Shown: positions 32,823 through 44,340 of the stretch, piece by piece
Layout: the number at the start of each line of letters is the position of its first letter
How positions within the stretch are numbered: the first letter of the stretch is position 1
NCBI GenBank assembly: GCA_930367215.1
Contig: OV884056.1
Location: forward strand, 321,934,709-321,998,708
Source: Pollenia angustigena
Taxonomy: Eukaryota > Arthropoda > Insecta > Diptera > Polleniidae
DNA: 64,000 bases
Direction: 5' to 3'
Position numbers and translations under genes: made by a program
The notes under the pieces: generated by a model
The model's database searches: none
What the model saw: the letters and a program-made list of their open reading frames with translations, nothing else
Told to the model about the DNA's origin: nothing

Positions 32823-33299
32823 TTAACCAATTGTATTGGTGGTTCGGAATTTTCTGTAACTAATTATCATATGGAATTGTATTCCTTACAGACAATTTAA
32901 AAAATAATTGATTACAAAAAGGTACACATAAAAAAACGCACAATAATCGCTAAGAGTTAAGAAATGTTATTATTGCCCTTTTTATGGGATTAGGATTTGA
33001 TGAAAAGTCGATAAATCTATATAATTTATAAAATGTATTACTCTTTCTCCTAAGAGGAATGTTGAAAGAAATATAATTAACCAAAAATCCACAGAAGATG
33101 TCAACATTAATTACTTTGAATGTAAATGATACATTAAGCAAGTCGAGCAGCACATAAAGGCAAGTTCAGGGGGTTAAAACGTAATCCACGAAAACAAAAC
33201 AAAAGGAATTGTTTTTGGATCGACTCAATTCCATGAGAATGGATTTGGTAAAAAGGTCGAACTAGTGCCATGAATAATGTTTTACCAATATACTTATCG

Positions 33300-34080
33300 T
33301 TAAACTCTTTAACTCAACGTCCCATATATTTTAGCGGAATCCGCAGCAATCGAAGTCAATTGTTGGTTAAAGGTTAGATAAATTTTGACATCATCAAAAT
33401 TTTTGAGAATAACAATAGACAAGTCATAAATAAACAATGAGAAAAGCAGCGGTCCAAGGTGGCTTCCTTGAGGTATTCCAGAAATAACATTAATATTTTT
33501 AGCATAACTGCTGTTAAAGCAAACGTTTGCAACCTATATGATAAATATTTGTATATCCATTTTATGCTAAGCTTCGTAAATCCAATTAATTGCAGTTTCT
33601 TTACAAGAAGCAAATTAATTACTTTATACACAGAAAAAAAATGTTCACCAATTAAAGCATTAATCAAAAATAAAATCAGTTTTTTTTAAAAATGTAATCA
33701 ATTGAATTAAACGTTTAATAAAATTGATATTTTGAATTAGCACCAGTAAAAAAAAATTAATAGTATCGATTAAATGTTTAATTCACTTGATTAAAGGTTT
33801 AATTCACTGGATTAAGCGTTTAATTCACTCGATTAAATTTGTAATTAAAACTGATTTAATTTTTGATTAATGCTTAATTTGGTGAACAATGTTTTTCTGT
33901 GTAAAATGATTTGCTAAAATTAGTATAAATGACATCAGTTTGATGCCTTTGAAGAAATCCGCTGTTAACAGCGATAGTAAAATGTAAGAGATTTGTAATC
34001 GTGGAACTTCCTTTTCGGAATCAATGTTCTGAAATAATTGTGAGAGCGGTTATTGAAAGAGGTGTAGCTGACTGATCCAT
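33300..34080 (-). pseudogene. LINE reverse transcriptase fragment
   Basis: Minus-strand frames give TDVIYT, KVINLLLVKKLQLIGFTK, IKWIYKYLS, a GSHLGPLL-like segment and a D-V-K-IYL end matching the region around the catalytic box of the LINE at 6149-7830. The usual YADD is not intact. A MITE (33629-33901) interrupts it. Confidence 0.7.
33629..33901. mobile_element. Palindromic MITE in LINE, TA-flanked
   Basis: The ends CACAGAAAAA and TTTTTCTGTG are flanked by TA. The arms continue through TGTTCACCAA and GCATTAATCAAAAAT. The centre has several TTAATC(A/G)AGTGAATTAAAC-like units. A related copy lies at 39325-39592. Confidence 0.8.
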
Positions 34081-34344
34081 TTCCCATTCTTATGCTCGTA
34101 ATTTCTACAAATAGGTATCTAGCTGTGTATAGGTATCTATGGTTTTCATAATTTTAAAACGTATTTCTAACCTACGGGTTAAAGTGTAATGCATTTTACA
34201 CCATCGATTTCCGATAGTTAATTCACGAAGGTAAAATTAACGTTGAAATTACCACAATAGTGTTACCGGATAGGTTAAGATATCTGTTAGGTACGAACAC
34301 GACTAGATATCTATTTGTAGAAATTACGGGCATTAGTGGGAAAA
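34080..34344. mobile_element. TIR MITE
   Basis: TCGTAATTTCTACAAATAGG…TATCTAG at the left pairs with CTAGATATCTATTTGTAGAA…CGGGCATTA at the right, roughly 45 bp each. It is non-coding. Confidence 0.7.
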
Positions 34345-34386
34345 ATCGCACGTTTGGCGAGAAATCGCCATATCTGACAGCCCTGC
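34340..34386 (-). mobile_element. hAT end fragment
   Basis: Read on the minus strand from 34386 it is CAGGGCTGTCAGATATGGCG, followed by ATTTCTCGCCAAACGTG. This is the same terminus as the hAT at 18241. The rest of the element is not visible. Confidence 0.6.
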
Positions 34387-35004
34387 ATAAAAGTGAGTGC
34401 TGTTGCTTTTTGCGTTACATCAAATAAGAAATGTTTGCCATTGTTAAAAAAGCAAAAGTTGGCAGAAGGGCACTGGCCTTTAAAAAGTTAATTTTTAAAA
34501 ACAGTGCGTTTATTTTTTCAGCATGGAACTTGTCGGCTTTTTAATTTTGATTTTTGTTTAAACTAGGAAAAAGGCAAAATTTGCCTGCTTTTGCTAATAT
34601 GGTGATAGCATTTTATACCCTGGATTTATTGCGAAGAAAAAAAATTAAGAGGATCCGCTTTAAAAATTTTGAAGTCAGAAAATAAGGTCCAGTCTACTTT
34701 AAATATGTATGTATGTATGAGTAGGTGAGTTGCAAAACTTCGTTTCAAAAATTAAAAAATTTAGTGAACAATAGATGTTGACACATTTTTAAGCACTTTA
34801 TAAGAATTAATATATACTTAGATTGTATCGAACCATGTCATTTTCAATGTTTTTATGTCACCTACAATTGCAGTTGGTAACAAAACTGGTTCTTTCCACT
34901 CACCAGACATTTTCAAAACTATATCTTTGCATTTTCAATAACAAAACTCGCTGGTTCACTATTATTTGAAGGGCGCCAAGATATTGTTGGTGAAATGGAG
35001 TTGA
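34387..35004. other. Stretch without recognised feature
   Basis: AT-rich spacer between the hAT end and the gypsy element. Only short simple repeats such as ATGTATGTATG near 34704 were seen. Confidence 0.4.
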
Positions 35005-35009
35005 ATTAG

Positions 35010-35191
35010 TGTTAGAAATAAATAATCTGGCATCCCCTTACCGTATTTTAATGATAACATTTTTGACGTTTCATTTGCATATGCAATGAATCGTCCACTT
35101 CCGTTTTGGTTTTATAGAAGTACGATCTATTGTAATTAATAAAATATCATTAATTAAACAATTAAGTTTACCAACTGATTTGACTCTAACA
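35010..35191 (+). repeat. 5' LTR of the gypsy element
   Basis: It runs TGTTAGAAATAAATAATC to TTTGACTCTAACA and is 182 bp, short for a gypsy LTR. It differs from the 3' LTR by a handful of bases (for example TTGACG against TTACC). Confidence 0.9.
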
Positions 35192-35352
35192 ACTGGCGAC
35201 GAGGATGGACGAGGCAACGTTAAAAAACGTGTTCCTCTCCTTTCAAGAAGCAAATCGGCAGCTGCTTCAACAAACGCTTGAAAATAATATTTTATCGCTA
35301 CAACGTGTTTTAAGTAGAGAACAAACACACACCGTGCCTGTATTCAGAACAT

Positions 35353-36147
35353 TTGACAAAAATGTTGAGAAGAACGTACATACTGCAGATTGAGCAACAC
35401 TTTGTGGCAAATGGAGTCACAAAGGGTGAAGTTAAACGTGCGTGTTTTCTATCGTGGGTTGGAACTGAAACATTTGAGTTACTTCAAAAGATTTGTGTTG
35501 GTAACATCAATGAAAAACAGTTTTATGACTTGGTGGCCATTTTAAATAATCATTATGTAGAAAAGATTCATGTGCTCGCGGCCAGGTTTCAATTTTACTC
35601 CATCAAAATGAAACCTAACGAAACTTATGCGGATTGGGTAGCGGAATTAAGGCGTACAGCAAAGGACTGCATTTTTCATTGTCCTAAGGATAACTTCCAC
35701 GAGTTATTAGTCGACACAAATATAAGGGACATGATAATAATTCACACGCCACATGATAAAGTACGCAGCGCAGCATTGCAGAAAACAAATCCGTCGCTTG
35801 AAGAGGTTTTACAAATAGCGTCGTTGTATGAAACAACAGTCAAGATGTGTACTAAAAGGGGAGGAAAGTGTAGCGGATGTTAATGCTGTCAATCTTTCAA
35901 GAAGAAAATTGAGCGTAAAAGGGTGGAAAATCGTAGTGAGGTTGATGACGGAAGTGAGAGTACATGGAAATCTTGCCCTGGCTGTGGTTACCAACATCAA
36001 CGGGATGACCGCTATCATTATAAAAATAAAACAAAGTGTCGCATGTGCCTAAAAACAGGTCACATTGCTGCTGTATGTCAGAGCTCAAAATTGAATTCAA
36101 GAAAATTAAAGCAGGGGAACGAGGAAAAAGCTAATGCTGTAAGTTAA
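35353..36147 (+). pseudogene. gypsy gag: capsid-like region and zinc knuckle
   Basis: The frame 35353-35883 encodes a retrotransposon gag core (FLSWVGTETFELLQKI, YADWVAELRRTAKDC, MIIIHTPHDKVRSA). A second frame, 35923-36147, contains CPGCGYQHQRDDRYHY and then KCRMCLKTGHIAAVC, a CCHC nucleic-acid-binding knuckle. The two are joined only by a frameshift near 35880, so gag is broken. In a live element it would form the particle shell. Confidence 0.8.
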
Positions 36148-36330
36148 TCGTCATTTGAAGCTATCGGTTCCATAGAAATAATTATTGCCATTTCTGTTAC
36201 GGGCCGGTTGAATAAGCGAGGTTTCCGACTAGCTCTTCCTTTTTGTTCTTTTTTTCTCTATTGTGACTCTCAGGTGGTCCCAACCCTTCTCGCCTGACGC
36301 GTACCCGAACACGAAAAAAAACAAGAAATT

Positions 36331-36867
36331 ATGATTATAATCAGCAAGTCAGTGGAAATATGTAAAGTGAATCCGGTAAAAAGTAGCAGTGAAGCAAAAA
36401 AGATTCTTGTAGAATTACAGATAAACAAACAAAGGAGTTTATTTCAAGACGACACAGGCGCATCCTGTTCACTCATAGGGCTCAATACATCTGAGAAATT
36501 GTGGCAACCCAAATGTCAGAGTACCGATAAGGTATTAAAGGCGTATGGTGGCAATCTTTTAAAATTGAAAGGCGTGATCGAGGTAGATGTTGTATGGGAA
36601 CATATGCGTAGAAGACTCCCGTTGCTGGTGGTAGACTGCGGGGAGGCTACAAACATCCTAGGCCTAGATTGGATTAACGTTTTAAAATTTAAATTATCAT
36701 TTCCGCCATATGAGGTTAATGAATGTAATTTTTCGTTTATAGGTCAGGCATGTCGCGACAGTTTGATCACATCATTAAAACAAATGGCCGGCAATTTTTC
36801 TGAAATTTTTTTCAGCAGAGTTGGGGTTATGCAAAAGATTGAAAGCCGACATAAAATTGAAAGATAA
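36331..36867 (+). pseudogene. gypsy protease region
   Basis: The frame includes LFQDDTGASCSLIGLN, an aspartic protease active site (D-T-G), and later ATNILGLDWI, the usual I-L-G-x-D-W end of retroviral-like proteases. It continues toward the reverse transcriptase linker (MQKIESRHKIE) and then shifts frame. Confidence 0.75.
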
Positions 36868-36879
36868 TGCTACCCCAAA

Positions 36880-37500
36880 ATTTCACAAACCGTACAATTT
36901 ACCATTTTCCCAATATGAAGCTGTGCGTTGAGTTGAAAAAAAAGCAGCGAGTGGGCAGCCCCGATTGTAGTAGTGCAGAAATCAAGCGGAAGGTTAAGAA
37001 TATGCGCTGATTTCAAGGTGACCATAAGCCCCCAAATCGAAGTAGACAGGTATCCAATTCCACGTGTTGAAGAACTATTTCATAAACTACAAGGTGGTAA
37101 TTTTTTTACAAAAATTGATTTGAGCGAGGTGGAGTTGGCGGAATTATCAAATTTTTAAGAGGCTTAAATCTCACGGTCTAAAATGTAAAGAAAATAAATG
37201 TGAATTTGCTCAAGAGAATATAGAATATGTTGGCCATATAATTGACAGAAACGGTATCATGCCGTCAGATAGAAGAGTAGAAGCGATCAAACTCATGCCC
37301 CAACGCTACTCATAGGTGGAAAAGGAAGTATCGGCTGTAATTTATGGTGTTAAAAAACACCACCAGTAAGCATTAACAACACTGTTTCATCCATCAAAAA
37401 GATTGGCCGTAGTTACTTAGCACCGACTACAGCGATGGGCAATAGAGCTATTAGCATATGATTATACAATCCGTTTTAAGAAGTCAGTCGAAGGCCGGCT
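36880..37500 (+). pseudogene. gypsy reverse transcriptase and RNase H remnants
   Basis: Short pieces in changing frames are recognisable: SSGRLRICADFK, YPIPRVEELFHKLQGGNFF and TKIDLSE, then a jump to the connection region (KCKENKCEFAQENIEYVGH in another frame) and RNase H tail words near 37440. The YxDD block is missing, so a large internal deletion has removed the active centre. Confidence 0.7.
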
Positions 37501-37607
37501 ACGCAAAAAAGCCTTAGTTGGCGAAGCTTGTGTTTGGTATATCATATCATGATATCTATCGCGTGATTCTTTAAAGCAAAACTGTATAATTAATTGTATT
37601 ACATATA

Positions 37608-37845
37608 TTGGGCTCTTATTTCATTTTATAAATTGGGATTTTATTTCATATGAAATAAGCCCCCAAAAATTAGGGAATTATTTCATTTATGTTTGGGGCG
37701 TTATTTCATTTCTTTGGGGGCTAATTTCATTTTCAAAATTGGGGCTTTATTGCATATGAAATAAGGCCCCACGCTTTGGGGGGTTATTTCATTATTTTTT
37801 GGGGGGTTATATTTTGGGGGGTTATATTTTGGGGGGTTATTTCAT
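37608..37845. repeat. G-rich degenerate tandem block
   Basis: About eight to nine units of roughly 18-28 bp share TTATTTCAT and a run of four to six G (GGGGGGTTATTTCAT at the right end, GGGGGGTTATATTTT twice). Two internal CATATGAAATAA palindromes occur. It separates the RNase H remnant from the integrase zinc domain of the gypsy element. Confidence 0.75.
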
Positions 37846-38148
37846 GCCGCCGAAGATAGTGTGTGATTACGTTCAACATGGCTGGCCAGAGACAATTCCA
37901 AAATCTCAAGGTAATATTGAACCATTTTATAATAGGAAGTTTTCGTTGTCATTGCAGAGCGGAATTTTACTTCTGCAAACTGAGCACTTGAGAGTTGTCA
38001 TACATAAGGTTTTACAAAAAGAAATCGTAAATATGCTACATGATGGTCATTGGGGCAAAAGCCGTATGAAGATGATGGCTGGACGTTATGTGTGGTTTCC
38101 TGCTATTGATAAAGCAATAACGAAAAAACATGATACATGTGATATATG
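37846..38148 (+). pseudogene. gypsy integrase zinc-binding domain
   Basis: The frame contains LRVVIHKVLQKEIVNMLHDG and HWGKSRMKMMAG, with CDIC just before 38148, the His-His-Cys-Cys pattern of the integrase N-terminal domain. The reading ends in the target duplication of the hAT element and resumes after it with the end of the zinc domain at 39272. Confidence 0.75.
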
Positions 38149-39263
38149 CAGGCCTGCCATTTTTGCCGATTTATCGGCATTTTGCCGATTTTTTGCCCCT
38201 AAATTATCAAAGTGCCGATTTGCCGATTTTTGTTCCAAAAATGCCGATTTTTTGACTAACACGTAAAAGGCGATTACTTTTTGTTCGTTTGTTAATAATG
38301 CACTAACTTTAAGCGATACTGAAACAGTTGTTACATTGAAAAGAGACAACTGTCATTAAGTCAGCGTTTTTACTAAAGAAAAAGGGGTAAGTTTTATTCA
38401 ATATTAAATGCATTGTTTGTAATGTGTGTTGGGTTAATACATTTTTATTTGAAAAATATTCCACTATGAAGAATTAAAGGCCAAAGGTAAAAAAGAAATA
38501 ATTTTTAAACCTACAATAATTCAGTTAAAATTTCTTTTTCTATTAGGAAAATATAAAACACTTTATATTTGTGTTTGAAAATGGATAGATAAATACTTAC
38601 AAAAGAATAAAGGTAAGATAAATTTAAATAATAATTACTTTGATAATTAAATAATTTTTTTTTTTTAAGATTATAACGCAATTGAGGACGATGTTAGTAC
38701 ATAAATTAAATAGCCAATTCTTATGTAAGGAAAATTAAATAAATTTGCAAACTTTTTGGCAAAAAATTTCAGATTTATAACATGAACATTTTATGGTACA
38801 ATTTTTGGTCCTTCCACATTCTTCCGCAAATGTGAAAAGAATTTTTTAATGTAATAGAGTTTTGAAGTTCACTGGAAAATTTATCTTTGCAAATTATTCG
38901 TTTTTTAAAGATTATTTAAAAATTAATAATTTAAACCGTTTTGATATTAATATTAAAACGGATTTAATAAAAATGTCAAACTCAAATATTTGTATTTGGA
39001 ATATACTTAATTATAAGAAAGTTATAAAAAACTTTATATTTAACTACAATTTCTTTGTAAAACGTTTATTTTGATTGATTCTTTTGAAATTTCATAAGTT
39101 ATAAACATTAGATAATTCTGAATTGTTCTTATTTGTAAATAAGAATAGGTTTTATTGTACTTAAAATAGGCCGATTTTTTGCCGATTTTTTTATATTAAA
39201 GTGCCGATAATGCCGATTTTTTAAAATATGCCGATTTTTTATTAAAATTATCTGGCACCCCTG
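38149..39263. mobile_element. Non-autonomous hAT in integrase
   Basis: The ends CAGGCCTGCCATTTTTGCCG and, from the right, CAGGGGTGCCAGATAATTTT are flanked by a perfect 8-bp GATATATG (38141-38148 and 39264-39271). TGCCGATTT units are repeated at both ends. There is no transposase. It splits the integrase zinc domain. Confidence 0.92.
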
Positions 39264-39324
39264 GATATATGCCTCGAATCATCCAATCATCCAAAGAGAG
39301 AATTTTTGCACTGGCCAAATCCTT

Positions 39325-39592
39325 CACAGAAAAAATTGTGAACCAGTAAACGCATTAATCAAAAATAAAATCAGTTTTAATTAAAAATTTAATCAAGTGA
39401 ATTAAACGTTTAATCAAGTGAATTAAACGTTTAATCAAGTGAATTAAAAGTTTAATTGATATTATTAATTTGTATACTGGTGCAAATTACTGTTGTCAAT
39501 TAAACGTTTAATACACTTGATTAAACGCTTAATTCTCTTAATTAAACGTTTAATTAAAACTGATTTTTTTTTTTTTGGATTAATGGGACCAC
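39325..39592. mobile_element. Palindromic MITE in integrase (family of 33629)
   Basis: It starts CACAGAAAAAATTGTGAACC and contains CGCATTAATCAAAAATAAAA, then direct and inverted TTAATCAAGTGAATTAAAC units. The right arm is imperfect and lacks the TTTTTCTGTG end. It lies between the zinc domain and the catalytic core of integrase. Confidence 0.7.
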
Positions 39593-39601
39593 AATCATTT
39601 A

Positions 39602-40480
39602 GATTTCGCGGGTCCATTTTATAATCGGATGTGGTTGATTATCATTGATGCGTATTCAAAATTTCCATATACGATTGAGTTATCTTCAGCAACATCTACA
39701 TCTACCATAGCGTGTCTTCAACGTATAATTTCTATTGAGGGCTTACCGAATACCATTGTGACAGACAATGGAACACAATTCACGTCATATGAGTTCAAAC
39801 AATTTTGCGTTATAAATGATATTCAACACCTCACAACTGCACCATTCCATCCGGCATTAAATGTAACAGCTGAAAGATTTGTGAGAACGTTTAAGGAAGC
39901 CTTTTCTAAAATTTTAAAAAGGGAGAAAAGCGTCGAAAAGTCCTTGTACAAATACCTGGCTATATATAGAAGCACACCAAATCCCGAAACGGGAAAATCA
40001 CCAGCTGAGCTATTGCATGATCGACAACCAAAAGTAATCCTAGAAGCGTTATTCCCAAAACCCAAACCATATACTCCTAATATCTCAAAATTTGCATTAA
40101 ATGATCCAGTGTTAGCACGAAATTTCTCAAGAGGGTCAAGGTGGCTCAAGGGTACAATAAAAAAAATTATTGGTACAAACACGTACATCATAGGAACAAT
40201 AAAAGGAGATATACGGAGACATAGAAATCAAATCCGTTTATACCAAGGTGACCAGTGTGCTCCTTATCAAGAGCAGTCTAAGCCAGATGATCCTATTGAA
40301 TTTGATCTAGAGACAGTGATGGAAACCCCTTTAGAACCCCCAAAAACATTTCCTGATCTAAATACAGATCCACCTCCATTGGAAACGCCTGTTTCTACAC
40401 ACAACGAACATCAGCTGCTGGCACTAAGAAGATCATCAAGAGTCCGAAGACGTGTGCGTTTTGATCCAGAAGTCATTTAA
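39602..40480 (+). pseudogene. gypsy integrase catalytic core and C-terminus
   Basis: The frame opens with FAGPF (in another frame just upstream), then MWLIIIDAYSKFPY (first Asp), IVTDNGTQFTSYEF (second Asp) and NVTAERFVRTFKEA (Glu), the D,D,E triad of an rve-type integrase. FSRGSRWLKGTI and IRRHRNQIRLY form a C-terminal DNA-binding-like part, and a Pro-rich tail ends RRRVRFDPEVI. This last part is open for 283 codons, the best-preserved region of the element, but upstream breaks make it non-functional. Confidence 0.85.
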
Positions 40481-40547
40481 AGAAACAACATTTTATATTC
40501 TTGTAATTTTTTTATTAATTGCGATTGTAAAATTAAGTCCGGGGGAA

Positions 40548-40728
40548 TGTTAGAAATAAATAATCTGGCATCCCCTTACCGTATTTTAATTATGACATTT
40601 TTACCTTTCATTTGCATATGCAATGAATCGTCCACTTCCGTTTTGGTTTTATAGAAGTACGATCTATTGTAATTAATAAAATGTCATTAATTAAACAATT
40701 AAGTTTACCAACTGGTTTGACTCTAACA
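40548..40728 (+). repeat. 3' LTR of the gypsy element
   Basis: It runs TGTTAGAAATAAATAATC to TTTGACTCTAACA, followed directly by the ATTAG duplication. Confidence 0.9.
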
Positions 40729-40733
40729 ATTAG

Positions 40734-41869
40734 GAAAAAATTGGAGAGAAAATAAAGATGGTATTTGTACTGCTCAATCCATTGAGACAAACAGCACCAA
40801 GTGCAACAACAAAAGGCTATTTCCCAAAAATAATACAAGGCTAACAACAATTTTCTATATATACCTTACTTTTCTCTTTGAATTGTGTTATACAAATTAT
40901 ACAAGTAACAACAGAGGCGCATCTGCATGTTTAAATAAAAAATATTTAATTTACCTCAGTATGATTAACAAAGTTGGTCGAAATATTTCACTAAATAAAT
41001 AAAATGAACAAAATGGCAGTCTTTTAATTTATCTATATTAAAAACAAAAATCCTCACTTCACCAATTACAAAAAAGAACTCCTGATGTTCTTTGTCTCTA
41101 CAAATTCAGTGGTTAACAACACTAAATACACTTGATGCCCTTTACGTCTAAGCAAGTTGGACTTAGTGCCAATTCACACGTTGCAAGTCTTATTGATCAG
41201 CTTGCTACCTAATAGGCGAGAGAGAGTGAGAGAGAAACGTTAAAAAGTTAAAATTTTTAAAGAATTTTGTATTTCTATAAAAAGAGGGGAATTTGAAAAA
41301 AATATAATATTTCTAAAATAGTGAAAAAGTCAAAAGACATAGAAAATAATTATTTAAAAGTTAGAGATGTTAACAAAAGAGACAGAAAACCAAAATATGA
41401 AAGTCTTATTTCCATAGCTACTTATATAATAAATAAGTTTCTTATATAAAATAATTGTATATAAGAAAGAAACGCTTATAAGAAACTTTTATGGTGGATT
41501 TTTTAAGTTTCTTATATTCGATAAATACTGTAATCAAGAATAGCATAAAAAAAAAATTATTAAATCGGGCGCTATATGCATTTCCCAAAATTCGAATAAA
41601 GTGTAACGAACAAGTTTTGCATCTCACTACTAATTAAAAAAAAACATATTGAACATTTCGTTGGTAGTGCCACTCTGTGAGTAAAATGACAAAGTGAGGC
41701 TTTGATTCTCTTATAATTAGTCTCATCTCTCAGCATTGCCTTCTTTTATGCGTGCATACGCGTGTGTTTTTTTGAAGTTTGTTGCAGAAATTACAACAAT
41801 CCCACACAAGTTGAAAAAAACGATTTGCTTCTTGTTTGTAGAAACAACAAAAACAAAACAGAACAAAAA
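40734..41869. other. Stretch without recognised gene
   Basis: Contains a GAGAGAGAGTGAGAGAG simple repeat near 41218 and small palindromes built on AAGTTTCTTATA at 41425-41530. No coding or mobile feature was identified. Confidence 0.4.
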
Positions 41870-42126
41870 ATATATCGCTCATTTGCTGCAAGACCGGCAT
41901 AACTCAAAAAATGAAATTTTGGAGTTAGAGATGCAGAATTGTTCGCTTTGTTTTTCTTTATATTGTGTATTAAATTCATCTTTATATCTTTTATACTTTC
42001 CGAGTTTGAAGAGAATATGTCTTCTTTTTTTCTTAGTAGTTAGAGCAAATCAAAAACTTTAAATGCGTTTATCTCGAAATGGATTTTTTTGAGTTATGCC
42101 GGTCTTGCAGCAAATGAGCGATATAT
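41870..42126. mobile_element. MITE with about 42-bp inverted ends
   Basis: ATATATCGCTCATTTGCTGC, continuing AAGACCGGCATAACTCAAAA at the left, is matched by its complement ending GAGCGATATAT at the right. An open frame across it (41736-42062) is accidental. Confidence 0.75.
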
Positions 42127-43260
42127 CCCAATAAGCACTCAAAAATTAAATTTCAAGTACTTAAAATTTAACAGGAAATAAACTTGAGTTCAAATGTTTT
42201 TTAAATGCTATTCAAGTTTCAAATTCCCATTTTACTGGAGAATGCTATTGAAATACATATATTTTTATTTTTGATTGACGCCAGACGTCGTTTCGTACAT
42301 TTTTTGGATTTTATCGCCTTATTTGTTGAAAATGGACGAATGTGTAAAATTCCCAAAATACAATTTAAAATTTTTAATAACCCAAAAGGTTTTCTTATTT
42401 CACCGCCATTACTCCTTCTTGATGCTGTTCTAAAACTTGTTTGGATACGCTCGGCTGCTATTGACCGTGTCCTTCCGTTCCTTGTATATGTAACGATATT
42501 TCTAAAAAAATGTTTTCTGAGTGAGTATAATACGCGTTTTCTTTAACCACAAAATTTGCAATTTCTCTTAAATTCGAATACAAATATTGAATCCAACGTA
42601 TGAATTTATACAATAATAAACTACAGTATAAGACAGAGTTGTAATATTGAAGAACATTGTCGTCAGTGATGCCAACTTAGCACATTTTAAAACTTAAATT
42701 TATCTTACAGTATCCAGGGTTTGAAACCTGATCTTTTGCTTATCACCAGGTTATTATAATTGAAAAATATTGCTAATAAATGAAAAAAAATCAAATATAT
42801 CGCGATTTTCGCGTTTTATGTGAATAACTGCAAAAAAATATAAGTTAACATTATTTTAAAACAGATTCAATTTAAAAAGCAGTACATTATTTCCACATAC
42901 GTAGAATTCAATGAAAACCCGAAACGAAAATATGTATTTAGTTAATTAGCTCAATTAGTAGGTCGCAAGTGGTCAAGTTTTATATGCCATTGAATGCTGC
43001 TTCACAAACTATTTTCGATGATACCAAATTTTATTTATGTCGTCTTGGAGCAAAGTACAATAAAATTCGAAAAATACCTTTTTAAAAAATGGTCCAGCTC
43101 ACGAATGGTCAACGCTAGAACCAAAATAATTTGGGAATCAACATAAAACATTTCAAAACGGGTAATAAAAACGCTTGTTTCAGCTCCATACATGTTGAGT
43201 CGGTCTAATCAATAGTTATTGAATTAAAAAATAATAAAAATAATATTTAAAAAGGACTGC
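42127..43260. other. Stretch without recognised gene
   Basis: Frames stay open on both strands around 42205-42546, but the composition (many Phe/Leu or Lys/Arg) and the lack of motifs do not support a gene. Confidence 0.4.
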
Positions 43261-43261
43261 A

Positions 43262-43375
43262 GTAAGAAGGTCTTCCCATGGGACACGTTTAATGTTCTAT
43301 AAGTGCATTAACGTGCTTACAGTACGGTGAGGTACATTACAGCAACGTTCGGCTAACTCAGCCTTAATTTTCGAA
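43262..43375 (+). repeat. Dispersed repeat, inverted partner at 63425-63535
   Basis: GTTCTATAAGTGCA, ACGTGCTTACAGTACGGTG and CAGCAACGTTCG occur here and, inverted, near the right edge of the window. Confidence 0.65.
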
Positions 43376-43683
43376 CACTGAACTTAATATAACTCTGTGA
43401 CGTAATTTAAATACAAATTTCAATACACTAGATTTAATGAGAAATATAAATTTTAAAGGCACGTTTCTTTACATTTGGTTAATTGAATCGTTTCCTACTA
43501 AACCGATTGTGGTAGAGTTCAATTCCTAAATGCTTAGGAGAAGTGAAAAGAATTGTACACCAATATTGTTCTTGTCTTTTGAGTTCTTTTGAGAGTGTTT
43601 TGAACAGACGGACATGGCTAAATAGAGTAAGACTTGCTCAAGGATCCAGCATAAAATTGGAAAAAAAGTCTAGCTTACCAACG

Positions 43684-44020
43684 CAGAAAGAAACAAGTTA
43701 GAGTGATATATTCGGCTGTGCCGAATCTTTGATACCTTTCACCGACAGTTCGAATGTTTAAGGAGTAATATCTGTATGCTGTTATTATTATCTTAAACTG
43801 TGACGATTTGTTTTTAATTATTGTTTTAGGCTACTAAACTGTTTTCCGGTAGTAGGGTTTATATGGGGCCTAGGGTAAATTATGGACCGATAATCACGAA
43901 ATTTCACAGTGGCATTTCTAGTCCTTTAAAACTGTGACGTACCAATTTCTGTTATGCTAGCATTATTAATTATGGTTTTAGGTGCACTAAACTATGGGCG
44001 TTGGCAAACTAAAATTAATC
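43684..44020 (+). repeat. Dispersed repeat R2
   Basis: It starts GCAGAAAGAAACAAGTTAGAG, then ATATTCGGCTGTGCCGAATC with the palindrome CGGC-TGTG-CCG. I associate this beginning with an abundant fly repeat. The 3' end is not defined. Confidence 0.5.
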
Positions 44021-44282
44021 GACATTTTTTTTTTTTTGTTTTTGCACATTTTGCTCAAATTAAGGATCTTCATTTAAAATAACTGTGTAATATAATAGAA
44101 AAAAAAATTTCACACATTTCAACAATCACATTTTTTTTTTTTTAAATGAAAAACAAAAATAATTAAAAAATAAAATTTATTGACAAATCGGATTTTACAG
44201 CTGACGAACAGATGTTGTAAAGAGTTTACCTTGTTGAATTCACCTTGATTCGAAAGAATGATGCAAATCAAGATAACCACCA

Positions 44283-44340
44283 AGGCGAATTGACTATAAG
44301 GTGGCGGCGAAAATACAGCTAGTCAGGCCGGAAATGTCGA
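44283..44340 (+). mobile_element. One end of a CAAGGCG element
   Basis: CAAGGCGAATTGACTATAAG with GTGG matches the terminus of the 60896 element. No matching second end was found, so it is a fragment. Confidence 0.5.

Larger units (their letters stand above)
35010..40728 (+). mobile_element. Ty3/gypsy LTR retrotransposon, decayed, with insertions
   Basis: It is bounded by near-identical LTRs (35010-35191 and 40548-40728) and by a 5-bp duplication ATTAG (35005-35009 and 40729-40733). A primer-binding-site-like TGGCGACGAGGATGG starts at 35194, and a purine-rich CCGGGGGAA precedes the 3' LTR. Gene order is gag, protease, reverse transcriptase/RNase H (mostly lost) and integrase, which is Ty3/gypsy order. 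No envelope gene was seen. A G-rich repeat block, a hAT element and a MITE are inserted in pol. Confidence 0.9.

Noticed and set aside
33629..33901. CRISPR-like spaced repeats
   Set aside because: The repeated TTAATC-type units are in both orientations inside a TIR element and lie in a eukaryotic genome.
40880..41000. Upstream coding exon of the ABC transporter
   Set aside because: A donor-like GTAAGG is present on the minus strand after a short frame, but the peptide does not resemble the MRP4 N-terminus.
42205..42546. 113-codon plus frame and an equally open minus frame
   Set aside because: No recognisable domain, no splice or start context, and openness on both strands suggests chance.
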